Below the pieces are notes generated by a model. The model did no database searches. It was not told where the DNA came from and worked only from the letters and a program-made list of their open reading frames with translations. From Alteracholeplasma palmae J233 (GTDB taxonomy: Bacteria > Bacillota_I > Bacilli_A > Acholeplasmatales > Acholeplasmataceae), in NCBI RefSeq assembly GCF_000968055.1, contig NC_022538.1, positions 1,461,499 through 1,525,498 on the forward strand: 64,000 nt of DNA, in the 5' to 3' direction. Shown here one piece after another: positions 56,156-64,000 of this stretch (positions are counted from its first letter, which is position 1; each line of letters begins with the position of its first letter). The position numbers and the translations under genes are program-made.

Positions 56156-56839
56156 TCACTTTTCAATTTTTAATCTTTTATTCACCTTTGTAAAGAAGGT
56201 TTCAAAGGGTTTATACCAGTTTGTCTTACCTACAATAAAATAGATAATTTCAACTAAAATAACTGCGGCTATTACATCTATAATATAGTGTTGCTTAATG
56301 GTTACTGTTGACATAAACACCAATACGGCAATAATAAACTGAGTTAAAACTAACCATTTAGGAGCTTTTAATTTATCTGTTTTAATAAACGGTCTAAAGC
56401 ATAACCAACTAATAGTAGAATGCATACTAGGCAATAAATTATTAGGCACATCTGACTTATAAATTAAATTAGTTAACCAGTTAAAAAAATTAGTATTAGG
56501 TATTTCAGGTCTTACAATAGTTGTTGGGAAAGTAATATAGATTAGAATACAAGCGATATGAGTAATTAAAACTGTAACTACATATTGGTAAAATCTTTTT
56601 TTAGATAAATATTTTCCCATGACCAAAGGGGTTATTCCCCACCAAATATAACAGCCAACATAAACAACAATCATAAAGGTCCATAATGGAACAAATTCAT
56701 CTATTTTCCAAGAAATAATATGATGATACATATTATGATTGATTAGTTTAGAAATAAAATATACTATATTTTGTATTAAAAGTAAAAATAAAAACGGGAT
56801 TAATGGATAAAAATTTATTTTCTTTAATTTCTTTATCAT
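56156..56839 (-). CDS. PAP2-family membrane phosphatase
   Basis: 227 residues, about six membrane helices. Phosphatase motif 2 LLPSMHSTISW near residue 145 and motif 3 KQHYIIDVIAA near residue 190 carry the catalytic His residues; motif 1 (KxxxxxxRP) is reduced to the VRPE region. Last gene of the lipid cassette, ATGA overlap with psd. May dephosphorylate a lipid phosphate such as PGP or PA; not determined. Confidence 0.85.
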   Translation of the reverse strand: MIKKLKKINFYPLIPFLFLLLIQNIVYFISKLINHNMYHHIISWKIDEFVPLWTFMIVVYVGCYIWWGITPLVMGKYLSKKRFYQYVVTVLITHIACILIYITFPTTIVRPEIPNTNFFNWLTNLIYKSDVPNNLLPSMHSTISWLCFRPFIKTDKLKAPKWLVLTQFIIAVLVFMSTVTIKQHYIIDVIAAVILVEIIYFIVGKTNWYKPFETFFTKVNKRLKIEK

Positions 56840-57687
56840 AATTTATCTCCAATCTTTTCACCAATAGAAACGATTGTTTCGCAATTGTTTTTAGTATTTT
56901 CTAAATAAATAGGATTTAATTTGATAATATCTTTTTTAACTAGTATCACAACAGTTGATCCCCCAAATAAGAATAATCCTTTTTCATCGCCTTTTTTAAA
57001 GTCTACTACATCATGGTTCTTAATTTTACCAACCATTAATGCACCAACTTCAATTTGAACTAATTGAGAAAAATTATCAGATTCAATAATTGTATATTCT
57101 CTATTGTTTTCTTTAAACACATCATACTTTTCAAACGCAATAGGATTGACCGTATGAAATCTACCTTTAATTTTTTTATTTTCTATTATTTTACCATTAT
57201 CCGTAAAAATATATCTATGATAATCATCTACTTCTAATCTAAAAACTAGTAGATATCCATCTTTATATTGGTTTGCTAATTCACTATTTTGTAATAGATT
57301 TTCAATACTATATTGACTATTTTTAATCGTATATGTTAAATCTTCTTTAATAACATACGCTGATAATTTAGATGAAGCCGGACTAATAAAACTTGTGACT
57401 TCTTTATCATAAGAAACTTCTTTGAGCTTTCTAGTAAAAAAATCATTATATGATTTAAATTTCTTTTTCTCACATAATGACAAGTCAATCTTATTTTTTT
57501 TAATAAACCCTTTAATAAAAATCTTAGATAAAAATGAATTCATGAAAAGCCCCATAGAAAAAGAAACTACCTTAGTGATTAATAGCCTTAAAATGATTCT
57601 TCCTATTAAAGTACGGTATAAAAACTTTTGAAGTTTACTGCTAGATCCCTGCCTAACAATTTCCCCATTTTTTCTAACTATTTTCAT
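56836..57687 (-). CDS. psd: Phosphatidylserine decarboxylase
   Basis: 283 residues. Makes phosphatidylethanolamine. FLFGGSTVVILVK near residue 245 holds the Gly-Ser cleavage site where the pyruvoyl group forms; SDNFSQLVQIEVGALMVGKI and RYIFTDNG are typical. Overlaps pssA by 4 nt. Confidence 0.93.
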   Translation of the reverse strand: MKIVRKNGEIVRQGSSSKLQKFLYRTLIGRIILRLLITKVVSFSMGLFMNSFLSKIFIKGFIKKNKIDLSLCEKKKFKSYNDFFTRKLKEVSYDKEVTSFISPASSKLSAYVIKEDLTYTIKNSQYSIENLLQNSELANQYKDGYLLVFRLEVDDYHRYIFTDNGKIIENKKIKGRFHTVNPIAFEKYDVFKENNREYTIIESDNFSQLVQIEVGALMVGKIKNHDVVDFKKGDEKGLFLFGGSTVVILVKKDIIKLNPIYLENTKNNCETIVSIGEKIGDKL

Positions 57688-58304
57688 AAAACTCCCTTTG
57701 ATTTACAAATAATAAGCACTGTAATGATAATAGCCCCAATAACAGTTAAAGCGATTAGCCCTTTTTGAGAAAGTTTCTTTACTTTTATTTTAGAAACAAA
57801 AAGCACTAGAACGACTGCCATAATGGCTGCGTATAAATACTTAAAGTCGGCTCCCATAACCCTTTTAAAGACGAATATGGCAGGAAAAACAATAGCTGAG
57901 GAAGTTACAGGGAGACCAATAAACCCAGAACTAGCAAATTCTTTATCCTCTTCTGTTAAAACATTAAAATACGCTAATCTAATTAATGCCGCTAATGGAT
58001 ATAAAACCATTAAAGCAGCTCCATACCAAGTGTTAAGCCCTATAGTATAGCCTATAACTGCAGGTAATAATCCAAAACTTACCATATCAGCAAGCGAATC
58101 TATTTGAACACCATATCTTTTTTCAAAACTATTTCTTTGTTTAGTTCTAGCAACTACCCCATCAAACATATCAAAAAATCCCGCTAAAGCTAAACATAAA
58201 ACGGCACTTAATGGTCTACCATTTAAAGCATAGCCAATACCAAAAATAGCTGAAATAAGATTTGCATATGTTAAATAAACCGTATAATTATAAAAACCTA
58301 TCAT
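57684..58304 (-). CDS. pssA: CDP-diacylglycerol-serine O-phosphatidyltransferase
   Basis: 206 residues, CDP-alcohol phosphatidyltransferase. The catalytic motif DG..AR........G...D...D is seen as DGVVARTKQRNSFEKRYG and QIDSLAD near residues 47-71. Position before psd supports serine as acceptor. About six membrane helices. Its start overlaps the flippase remnant. Confidence 0.92.
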   Translation of the reverse strand: MIGFYNYTVYLTYANLISAIFGIGYALNGRPLSAVLCLALAGFFDMFDGVVARTKQRNSFEKRYGVQIDSLADMVSFGLLPAVIGYTIGLNTWYGAALMVLYPLAALIRLAYFNVLTEEDKEFASSGFIGLPVTSSAIVFPAIFVFKRVMGADFKYLYAAIMAVVLVLFVSKIKVKKLSQKGLIALTVIGAIIITVLIICKSKGVL

Positions 58305-59348
58305 GATCTTTTTTTCCTTTCTTAAAGTGTTTTAATACCATAAAAGTTAATATAATTACTCCTGTTAATAAAATAGCTAAGTAATAATTTAACCCTCTTG
58401 TCATCATCATTGCTGGGAAAATAAAATCTTTTTGATATACTAATTCAAAAAATGAAATCATTAAACTTTCAGATAAGCCCACACCACCTGGAATAGGTAA
58501 ACTATCTACTGTAATTGTAATCAGTATTTAATAGTCATTAGTGTAATAAAACTTTCTGTTGTAAATCCAAATGATAGATAAACTAAATATGGAATTAAAA
58601 ACATTGCTCCCCTTTGAATAAAATTATATGTAAAAATTCTTATTAATAAAAAAATATCTTTTTGCAAATATAAGAACGCTTCTTTATATTTTACAATACT
58701 ACTTTCTAATTTGTCATTATAAATGGAAATATCTTTTTTTAATATTTTAATTTTATGTAAAAATCTAATGATACTTTTACCTATTTTTAATAATAACTTT
58801 CTTGAAATTAAAGCCATTAAAAAGATAGATATGAAAACAACATTAAGTGAAAGTCCTATGGTAAACAAAATGATTTTAACTGGCGTATCTAAATAAAAAC
58901 CACTAATAATAATTGCGATAAACCCATAAACCATCAAAACAATTCTAAATATAATTGAATTTAACAATAAAACAACACTAGATTCTGAAACTGGTATCTT
59001 ATCTTTCTCCATATAGTAGGCAACCATAGGCTGTCCTCCTAAGGCAGAAGGTGTAATAGCACTAAAATAAACATCAACTGATGCATACTTTATATTACTC
59101 AAAATAGATGTTTTATGTCCAAGTTTGTTTAATAATGCCTTCATGCTCAATGCTTCAAAAAATAAATACACTAAAAGCATCATGATTGAGTAATAGATAT
59201 AATTAGGATTAATTAAGCTAAAAGCATTTTTAACATCCTTTATACTATACTCTTTAAATAAGATATAAAACGTTACCCCTATCAGTATTAAAAGTATTAA
59301 AAAGCTAATAATATACTTTTTTCTACTCTTTTTTGTGCTTATCTCCAT
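58288..59348 (-). pseudogene. Lipid flippase-type membrane protein (YbhN/MprF N-domain), frameshifted
   Basis: Two reading frames cover one protein. The first part (275 residues from ATG 59348) has the UPF0104/lysylphosphatidylglycerol-flippase pattern (ITPSALGGQPMVAYYMEK) and stops at 58521. The next frame continues with ITVDSLPIPGGVGLSES and two helices to 58288; PxPGGxGxxE is the conserved end of the family. One missing base near 58524-58532 (before ATACTG) explains it: adding one base gives ...MTI-x-ILITITVDSLPIPGG. Sequencing error, true inactivation or programmed shift cannot be told apart here. First gene of the PE lipid cassette. Confidence 0.8.
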
Positions 59349-59366
59349 ACACTCACCCTTTTAAAA

Positions 59367-59395
59367 TATAAAGGAGCAATTATCAATTGCTCCTT
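59367..59395 (-). terminator. Terminator after rpoE
   Basis: Minus strand AAGGAGCAATT-gat-AATTGCTCCTT followed by TATATTTT. It lies between rpoE and the flippase remnant. Confidence 0.8.
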
Positions 59396-59416
59396 ACTTC
59401 TTTGATGTAGTATTTG

Positions 59417-59956
59417 TTACTCATCATACATGTCTTCATAGTCATCCATGATTTCATTATAATCATCTTCATCATAATTAGTATCATCAAATTCTATTTC
59501 GACATCATCATCGTTGTCTTCATCAATTGACTCAATTGGCAATTCTACTTCAATATATTCTTTTTCTTCTTTAGAGTCTTCATCAATTTCTAACTCTTCG
59601 TCTTCATCTATATCTTCAGCAACTTCTTCTAAATTGAATTCTGTAAAGTCAATTAATTCTTCATCTTCAATTTCTTCATCTGCAAGGTCTTGATCAAATG
59701 AGAATGATTCTTTATCCCATAAATCTAAGTGACCTTCTTTTAATGCCCACAAATTTTCCCCATAAAACACGAATTTAGCACTCAATGTAATATCTAAATA
59801 TAATTGTGAAATTTCATCTACATCGTTCGGATCTATTCCTTTGATAGTTGCTGCTTCATCCATTAAAGTATAAATTGGCGTTGGCTCATTTTTTTCTTTA
59901 AGAATTTCTTCAACAATATCTAACAATGATAATTCGCTTAATTTTTCTTTATTCAT
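59417..59956 (-). CDS. rpoE: RNA polymerase delta subunit
   Basis: 179 residues. N-terminal HARE-HTH domain (LSLLDIVEEILKEKNEPTPIYTLMDEA... ENLWALKEG) followed by an intrinsically disordered Asp/Glu tail, the classic delta architecture in Firmicutes, where it speeds polymerase recycling. GGAGGGCGCA precedes the ATG. rpoE-pyrG is a conserved Firmicute pair; here a four-gene lipid cassette lies between. Confidence 0.94.
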   Translation of the reverse strand: MNKEKLSELSLLDIVEEILKEKNEPTPIYTLMDEAATIKGIDPNDVDEISQLYLDITLSAKFVFYGENLWALKEGHLDLWDKESFSFDQDLADEEIEDEELIDFTEFNLEEVAEDIDEDEELEIDEDSKEEKEYIEVELPIESIDEDNDDDVEIEFDDTNYDEDDYNEIMDDYEDMYDE

Positions 59957-59980
59957 TGCGCCCTCCTAAAAACCGCCTAT

Positions 59981-60009
59981 ATTGTATATTAAAGCAATTA
60001 TTTTTGCAA
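59981..60009 (-). promoter_or_regulatory. rpoE promoter P2 (proximal)
   Basis: Minus strand TTGCAA (60004-60009), 17 nt, TACAAT (59981-59986). Confidence 0.65.
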
Positions 60010-60011
60010 TA

Positions 60012-60040
60012 GTTTTAATGCATTTAGTGAATATTGTCAA
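60012..60040 (-). promoter_or_regulatory. rpoE promoter P1 (distal)
   Basis: Minus strand TTGACA (60035-60040), 17 nt, TAAAAC (60012-60017). Tandem with P2. Confidence 0.5.
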
Positions 60041-60066
60041 GCATTTTTGCTGTTTTTAGTCTTTTT

Positions 60067-60657
60067 TTAGTATTTTTGTCTATTTTCTACTGCTTTATTC
60101 AAGGTTAACTCGTCTGCATACTTCAAATCTGACCCTACTGGAAGTCCATATGCAAGTCTTGTTATACTTAAATTAAAGTCACTTAAAAGGGCTTTTAAAT
60201 ATTTAGCAGTTAATTCGCCTTCAACGGTTCCATTAGTGGCGATGATTACTTCTTTATATGAAGCTACTTTTTTTAATAGTGAGTCAATATTCAAATCTTC
60301 TGGACTAATTCCTTTTGAAAAATCAATGACTCCATCTAGGACATGATATTGTCCATGATAAGTTTTCATCTTTTCAAATACAAAAACATCTTTACTGTCA
60401 GAGACAACCATCAATGTTTCAGTGTCTCTTTCTTTACTTTTACATATATCACAAATTGTATCTTCTGTTAACATGTGACATCTTTCACACTTAACAATTT
60501 TATCAGTCATTTCTTTTAAATGGCTTGAAAAACTTAAAATACCATCCTTTTCTTTTTGAGTTGCTAGAAACAAAACAAATCTTTCTGCTGTTTTCTCACC
60601 AACTCCTGGAAGTTTAGAAAAGTCTTCAATTAAGTCTTTAATTGATTTTGGATACAT
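60067..60657 (-). CDS. recR: Recombination protein RecR
   Basis: 196 residues. Gap-repair clamp working with RecO. N-terminal HhH (LPGVGEKTAERF), Cys4 zinc finger (CERCHMLTEDTICDIC), then a Toprim domain (LMVVSDSKDV) and the Walker-like end GLPVGSDLKYADELTL. One base overlap with ebfC. dnaX-ebfC-recR is the standard order. Confidence 0.96.
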   Translation of the reverse strand: MYPKSIKDLIEDFSKLPGVGEKTAERFVLFLATQKEKDGILSFSSHLKEMTDKIVKCERCHMLTEDTICDICKSKERDTETLMVVSDSKDVFVFEKMKTYHGQYHVLDGVIDFSKGISPEDLNIDSLLKKVASYKEVIIATNGTVEGELTAKYLKALLSDFNLSITRLAYGLPVGSDLKYADELTLNKAVENRQKY

Positions 60658-60947
60658 TAGAATCCAAAGCCACCCATTCCACCAGTAAATTGTCCCATAG
60701 TATCTTGTTGTTGTTTGTCAATTTGAGCTAAAGCATCATTTACTGCAAGTAATATTGCATCTTGTAACATTTCTGCTTCATCTAACATTTCTGGATCAAT
60801 TTTAACATCCACAACTTGTCTTGTTCCTTGAACAATAACAGTTACTCCACTAGCTTTTCCAGTGAACTCTGTAGAATCTAATTTTTCTTGTGCTTCTTCC
60901 ATTTGTTTTTGAATCTTACGTAATTTATTCATCATATTTGGGTTCAT
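60657..60947 (-). CDS. ebfC: YbaB/EbfC nucleoid-associated protein
   Basis: 96 residues. MMNKLRKIQKQMEEAQEKL coiled helix, VVDVKIDPEML core and a Gly/Gln-rich tail ending GGMGGFGF. Small dimeric DNA-binding protein. AGGAG lies 10 nt before the ATG. Between dnaX and recR as in most bacteria. Confidence 0.94.
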   Translation of the reverse strand: MNPNMMNKLRKIQKQMEEAQEKLDSTEFTGKASGVTVIVQGTRQVVDVKIDPEMLDEAEMLQDAILLAVNDALAQIDKQQQDTMGQFTGGMGGFGF

Positions 60948-60954
60948 CGTTTTA

Positions 60955-62622
60955 CTACTCCTTTATTTTTACTTTTTCTTTTCCAAAATATTCATATGCC
61001 AATGAAACTGTTGGGTCTTCTTTGGTTTCAAATTCTTCACTGATTTCATCTTCATATAAATGTAAGTCATATTCAGGTAATTTAGCAACCGCTGTTCCTG
61101 AATTTAATTCAGCCAGATATGCTTCTTTTAAATATAACCAGTCTGGTTTTAAAATCACTATATAATCTTTTACTAATTCTTTTTTCTGATTTAGTATTTG
61201 TAAAACTTGTTTTTTAATCTCTTTTTTAAGCATTTGTTTACCTAAAATGACACTATCATAAACAAGTAACATCACATCATCTGTCATCGCTTCTAAAGAC
61301 CCTTTATAAAGCATTTTAGCAATTCCATTTAATGAGGCTAAAGGATAATCTTCTAATCTACTCCATGCAGATAATAAAAGTTCTTTTTTAGCTTTATTTG
61401 AATTTCTTAGGATATCTTCAACTTGTTTAACTGTCACAAGCGGTTTTCCTTTAGGTGTTGCCTGATAAGGCACTTGTTTGTTAACAATTTGAGTTTGTTT
61501 AGGTAAACTTTTTAGTTTTTCTAATTCTATTTCTAAATATTCTACTTTAGCTTCTAAATCTGCTTTTGCGACTGACTCATGATTAATCATTTTAATTAAG
61601 GCCATTTCAATATATGCACGTTTTTGATTTGTCCATTTAATATCTTGTAAAAGTTCATTTAAAATAGCTAGGTAAGCATATATTTTTTGAATAGGAACAA
61701 GTTTAAATTCTTCATATAAATTTGTCTTATTTGTTCTATCTAATAAAATATCTCTAAGAGCTAAAATTAAATCGTTTGTTACTCTTGAAATATCCTTGCC
61801 TTGTTTTAAAATATTATTTAATTCATTAATAGCTTGTTGGGGTTTCTTTAAGACAACCGATTCTAAGATTGTTGTAATTGTTTTTTTAGATAATCCACCT
61901 GAAACAACTAAAACATCATCTTCTGTAATATCATCTGCTTTATAAGAAATCACTTGATCAAGTAAACTTAAAGCGTCACGCATACCACCTTCTGAGTGAA
62001 TAGCTATCTCCTTTAATGCTTGATCATTAATGTTAATCTTTTCTTTTAACACAATTTCTTTTAATTTTTCCACGATATCATCTTGATCAATATTTTTGAA
62101 ATCAAATCTTTGACAACGGGATAAAATAGTTGCTGGTATTTTATGGATTTCTGTTGTTGCTAAAATAAAGACAACGTGTTTTGGTGGTTCTTCTAATGTT
62201 TTTAAAAGGGCATTAAACGCACCTGTTGTTAACATATGAACCTCATCTATAATATAAACTTTATATGTTCCAACGCTAGGGGCATAATTGACTTTATCTC
62301 TTAAATCCCTAATTTCATCAACACCATTATTAGATGCCGCATCTATTTCAACTACATCTGAAACTTCATTTTTATTAATAGCCTTACAGATTTCACATTC
62401 ATTACAAGGATTCCCATCAACTAGGTGAGGACAGTTAATCGCCTTAGCCATAATCTTAGCAATAGATGTCTTTCCAGTCCCTCTTGGTCCACTAAAAAGA
62501 TAAGCGTGAGCAATTTTATCATGTTTGATTGCATTAGTAAGTGTTTGTACAATCATCTTTTGTCCAGCTACCTCACTAAAGGTTTGTGGTCTATAACTTC
62601 TGTATAACGCAACATATGACAT
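60955..62622 (-). CDS. dnaX: DNA polymerase III subunit gamma/tau
   Basis: 555 residues. Clamp-loader ATPase. Walker A SGPRGTGKTS near residue 41, zinc module C...CNECEIC around residues 65-78, DEVHML and sensor 1 ATTEIHKIPATILSRCQRF. The C-terminal tau-like region is present. ATG 62622 (MSYVALYRSYRP) follows GGCGGTGAG; the frame extends eight codons upstream. Confidence 0.96.
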   Translation of the reverse strand: MSYVALYRSYRPQTFSEVAGQKMIVQTLTNAIKHDKIAHAYLFSGPRGTGKTSIAKIMAKAINCPHLVDGNPCNECEICKAINKNEVSDVVEIDAASNNGVDEIRDLRDKVNYAPSVGTYKVYIIDEVHMLTTGAFNALLKTLEEPPKHVVFILATTEIHKIPATILSRCQRFDFKNIDQDDIVEKLKEIVLKEKININDQALKEIAIHSEGGMRDALSLLDQVISYKADDITEDDVLVVSGGLSKKTITTILESVVLKKPQQAINELNNILKQGKDISRVTNDLILALRDILLDRTNKTNLYEEFKLVPIQKIYAYLAILNELLQDIKWTNQKRAYIEMALIKMINHESVAKADLEAKVEYLEIELEKLKSLPKQTQIVNKQVPYQATPKGKPLVTVKQVEDILRNSNKAKKELLLSAWSRLEDYPLASLNGIAKMLYKGSLEAMTDDVMLLVYDSVILGKQMLKKEIKKQVLQILNQKKELVKDYIVILKPDWLYLKEAYLAELNSGTAVAKLPEYDLHLYEDEISEEFETKEDPTVSLAYEYFGKEKVKIKE

Positions 62623-62650
62623 CTTCTCACCGCCTTTTATTTTCATATAG

Positions 62651-62656
62651 ATTATA
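62651..62656 (-). promoter_or_regulatory. Extended -10 promoter for dnaX-ebfC-recR
   Basis: Minus strand TGATATAAT, 28 nt from the dnaX ATG. Confidence 0.55.
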
Positions 62657-62676
62657 TCATAAAATTAAACTATTCT

Positions 62677-64000
62677 TTATTTTCCTAGGCAAAATTTAGA
62701 AAATAATTCTGTTAATAAATCTCCATACCCGTTATCTCCTAAAATCTCTCCTAGGTCATTCCAAGCATTTGTTAAGTCTAGAACATAAATATCTACTGGC
62801 ATATCATTGTTAATTGCCTCTAAGACGTCTTTTAATGCATTTAGAGCGTCTTTTATCTTCTTTATATGTCTAACATTAGATAAGTAGTTAAAGTCTTTTT
62901 GTTCTAAGTTTTCTAATTGTAGTTTTTTTAAGATTGTTTGTTCTAATTCTTTTAGTCCTACTTTATTTAAACTAGAGATTGAAACTAATTCTAAATCTAG
63001 TTTTCTTGTTAAGTCAGATTTATTACCAATTAAAATTCTAGGATAGTCTTTAGTCAATTCTAATAATTCTAAGTCCTCTTCTGTTAAGTCACTACTTTGA
63101 TCTAAAACTAATAAGACTAATTCAGCTTCTGTAATAGCCTTTCTAGATTTAGTGACACCTATTTGTTCTACTTTATCTTCTGTTTGTCTAATCCCTGCAG
63201 TATCGATTAAATGAAGAGTAAAGCCACCTAGATTAACATAAGCATCTATTGTATCACGGGTTGTTCCAGCAATATCAGTAACAATCGCTCTATCTTCATC
63301 TAATAAGGCATTTAAAAGACTTGATTTTCCTACATTAGGTTTTCCAACAATCGCTGTTTTAATACCATCTCTAATATATCTAGTTTTTTTAGAGTGAGTT
63401 AATATTTCTTCCATTTCTTTAATTAGTTCTAATGTCTTAGGGTAAACTATTTCTTTACTCATAACAACCGCATCATCATACTCTGGATAATCAATATTCA
63501 CTTCTATTTGTGCAACAACTGTTAAAAGTTTTTCTTTTAAGTTTTTAATTAATTGCGATGTTTCTTTTTGGAGTCCTAAATGAGCAACTTTAATAGCATT
63601 TTCATTTTTAGCATGAATGATATCCATAATAGCTTCTGCTTGAACAAGGTCAATGCGCTTATTTAAATAAGCTCTTTCGCTAAATTCACCTGGTCTTGCT
63701 AGTCTAATATCTAAAGTTAGAATACGTTCTAAAACCATTTGAGTAATTAAAATTCCACCATGGGTAGAAACTTCTACAACATTTTCCCCTGTAAATGACT
63801 TAGGTGCTCTAAAAATAGAAACCATTACTTCATCAAGAACACTACCATCTTCATTTAATATATGACCATAGGTAATCGTATGGCTTTCTTTTTTATTTAA
63901 GCTCTTCCCTTTAAAAATTGTGTTGATTTGGGTAATTGCATCATCACCGCTCACTCTAATCACACTAATTCCTGCGGTACCAATAGGGGTTGCGATTGCG
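62677..64000 (-). CDS. mnmE: tRNA modification GTPase MnmE (5' end beyond window)
   Basis: 440 residues visible; the frame stays open to the window edge with [21 protein letters not shown], so only about 10 N-terminal residues are missing. N-terminal formyl-THF-binding domain, a G domain with [30 protein letters not shown] and NKSD, and the C-terminal FCLGK motif (the CxGK catalytic cysteine). Acts with MnmG (5770-7626) on tRNA U34. The frame opens from a GTG if read only inside the window; the true start is outside. Confidence 0.96.
   Translation of the reverse strand, partial: AIATPIGTAGISVIRVSGDDAITQINTIFKGKSLNKKESHTITYGHILNEDGSVLDEVMVSIFRAPKSFTGENVVEVSTHGGILITQMVLERILTLDIRLARPGEFSERAYLNKRIDLVQAEAIMDIIHAKNENAIKVAHLGLQKETSQLIKNLKEKLLTVVAQIEVNIDYPEYDDAVVMSKEIVYPKTLELIKEMEEILTHSKKTRYIRDGIKTAIVGKPNVGKSSLLNALLDEDRAIVTDIAGTTRDTIDAYVNLGGFTLHLIDTAGIRQTEDKVEQIGVTKSRKAITEAELVLLVLDQSSDLTEEDLELLELTKDYPRILIGNKSDLTRKLDLELVSISSLNKVGLKELEQTILKKLQLENLEQKDFNYLSNVRHIKKIKDALNALKDVLEAINNDMPVDIYVLDLTNAWNDLGEILGDNGYGDLLTELFSKFCLGK

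Overview
The window is low-GC, AT-rich DNA with mostly Firmicute-type gene blocks. UGA is used as a stop (for example rnfD and ftsH end in TGA) and Trp is TGG, so the code is standard. No peptidoglycan genes appear here. The 16S, the fermentative enzymes (pyruvate formate-lyase, formate-THF ligase), an Rnf-type cluster and a phosphatidylethanolamine pathway together suggest an Acholeplasma-like mollicute (Acholeplasmatales). That placement is inference; a 16S search would settle it.

Layout. 1-3190 (minus): the end of an rRNA operon (partial 23S, tRNA-Ala, tRNA-Ile, 16S) preceded by its promoter and by tRNA-Tyr. 3305-10253 (minus): an origin-type block DUF951-parB-parA-rsmG-mnmG joined to transketolase and a small membrane protein. 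10419-14749 (minus): an ABC/FtsX transporter, SRP RNA, tadA, tdk, rpmE. 14838-24654 (minus): a compact run glyA-rnfC-rnfD-rnfG-rnfG-rnfE-rnfA-apbE-NusG_II-Gx transporter-cupin-methyltransferase. 24860-33008: yebC, ppa, osmC, an ABC pair, a GH28 pectinase-like enzyme, then folD-fhs-queH. 33287-39035: pflA-pflB, a membrane protein, a hydrolase-like protein, dus. 39070-46444 (mainly plus): hslO, maf (minus), then tilS-hpt-ftsH-rqcP-lysS. 46585-53488 (minus): a 1714-residue surface coiled-coil protein, a lipoprotein, an unknown helical protein. 53502-64000 (minus): fba, pyrG, a lipid cassette (PAP2, psd, pssA, frameshifted flippase), rpoE, recR, ebfC, dnaX, mnmE (cut by the window end).

The most unusual system is the Rnf-like cluster. 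RnfC keeps both 4Fe-4S motifs and RnfD and RnfG keep flavinylation motifs. However, RnfA and RnfE have both lost the cysteines that hold the intramembrane 2Fe-2S cluster, no rnfB is present, rnfG is duplicated with two FMN-type domains per copy, and apbE sits where rnfB would normally be. Extra genes of the kind found beside flavin-based extracellular electron transfer loci follow. This could be a rewired NADH-to-flavin electron export machine or a decaying Rnf.

Other points of note: a pyrG leader whose transcript should start GGGC ahead of a terminator, the layout of CTP-sensitive reiterative attenuation; a structured non-coding region upstream of queH; a thymidine kinase without its zinc ligands; a single-base frameshift in a lipid flippase gene; and tandem 64-residue repeats in the giant surface protein. 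Coordinates of starts were adjusted where a ribosome binding site favours an internal ATG.
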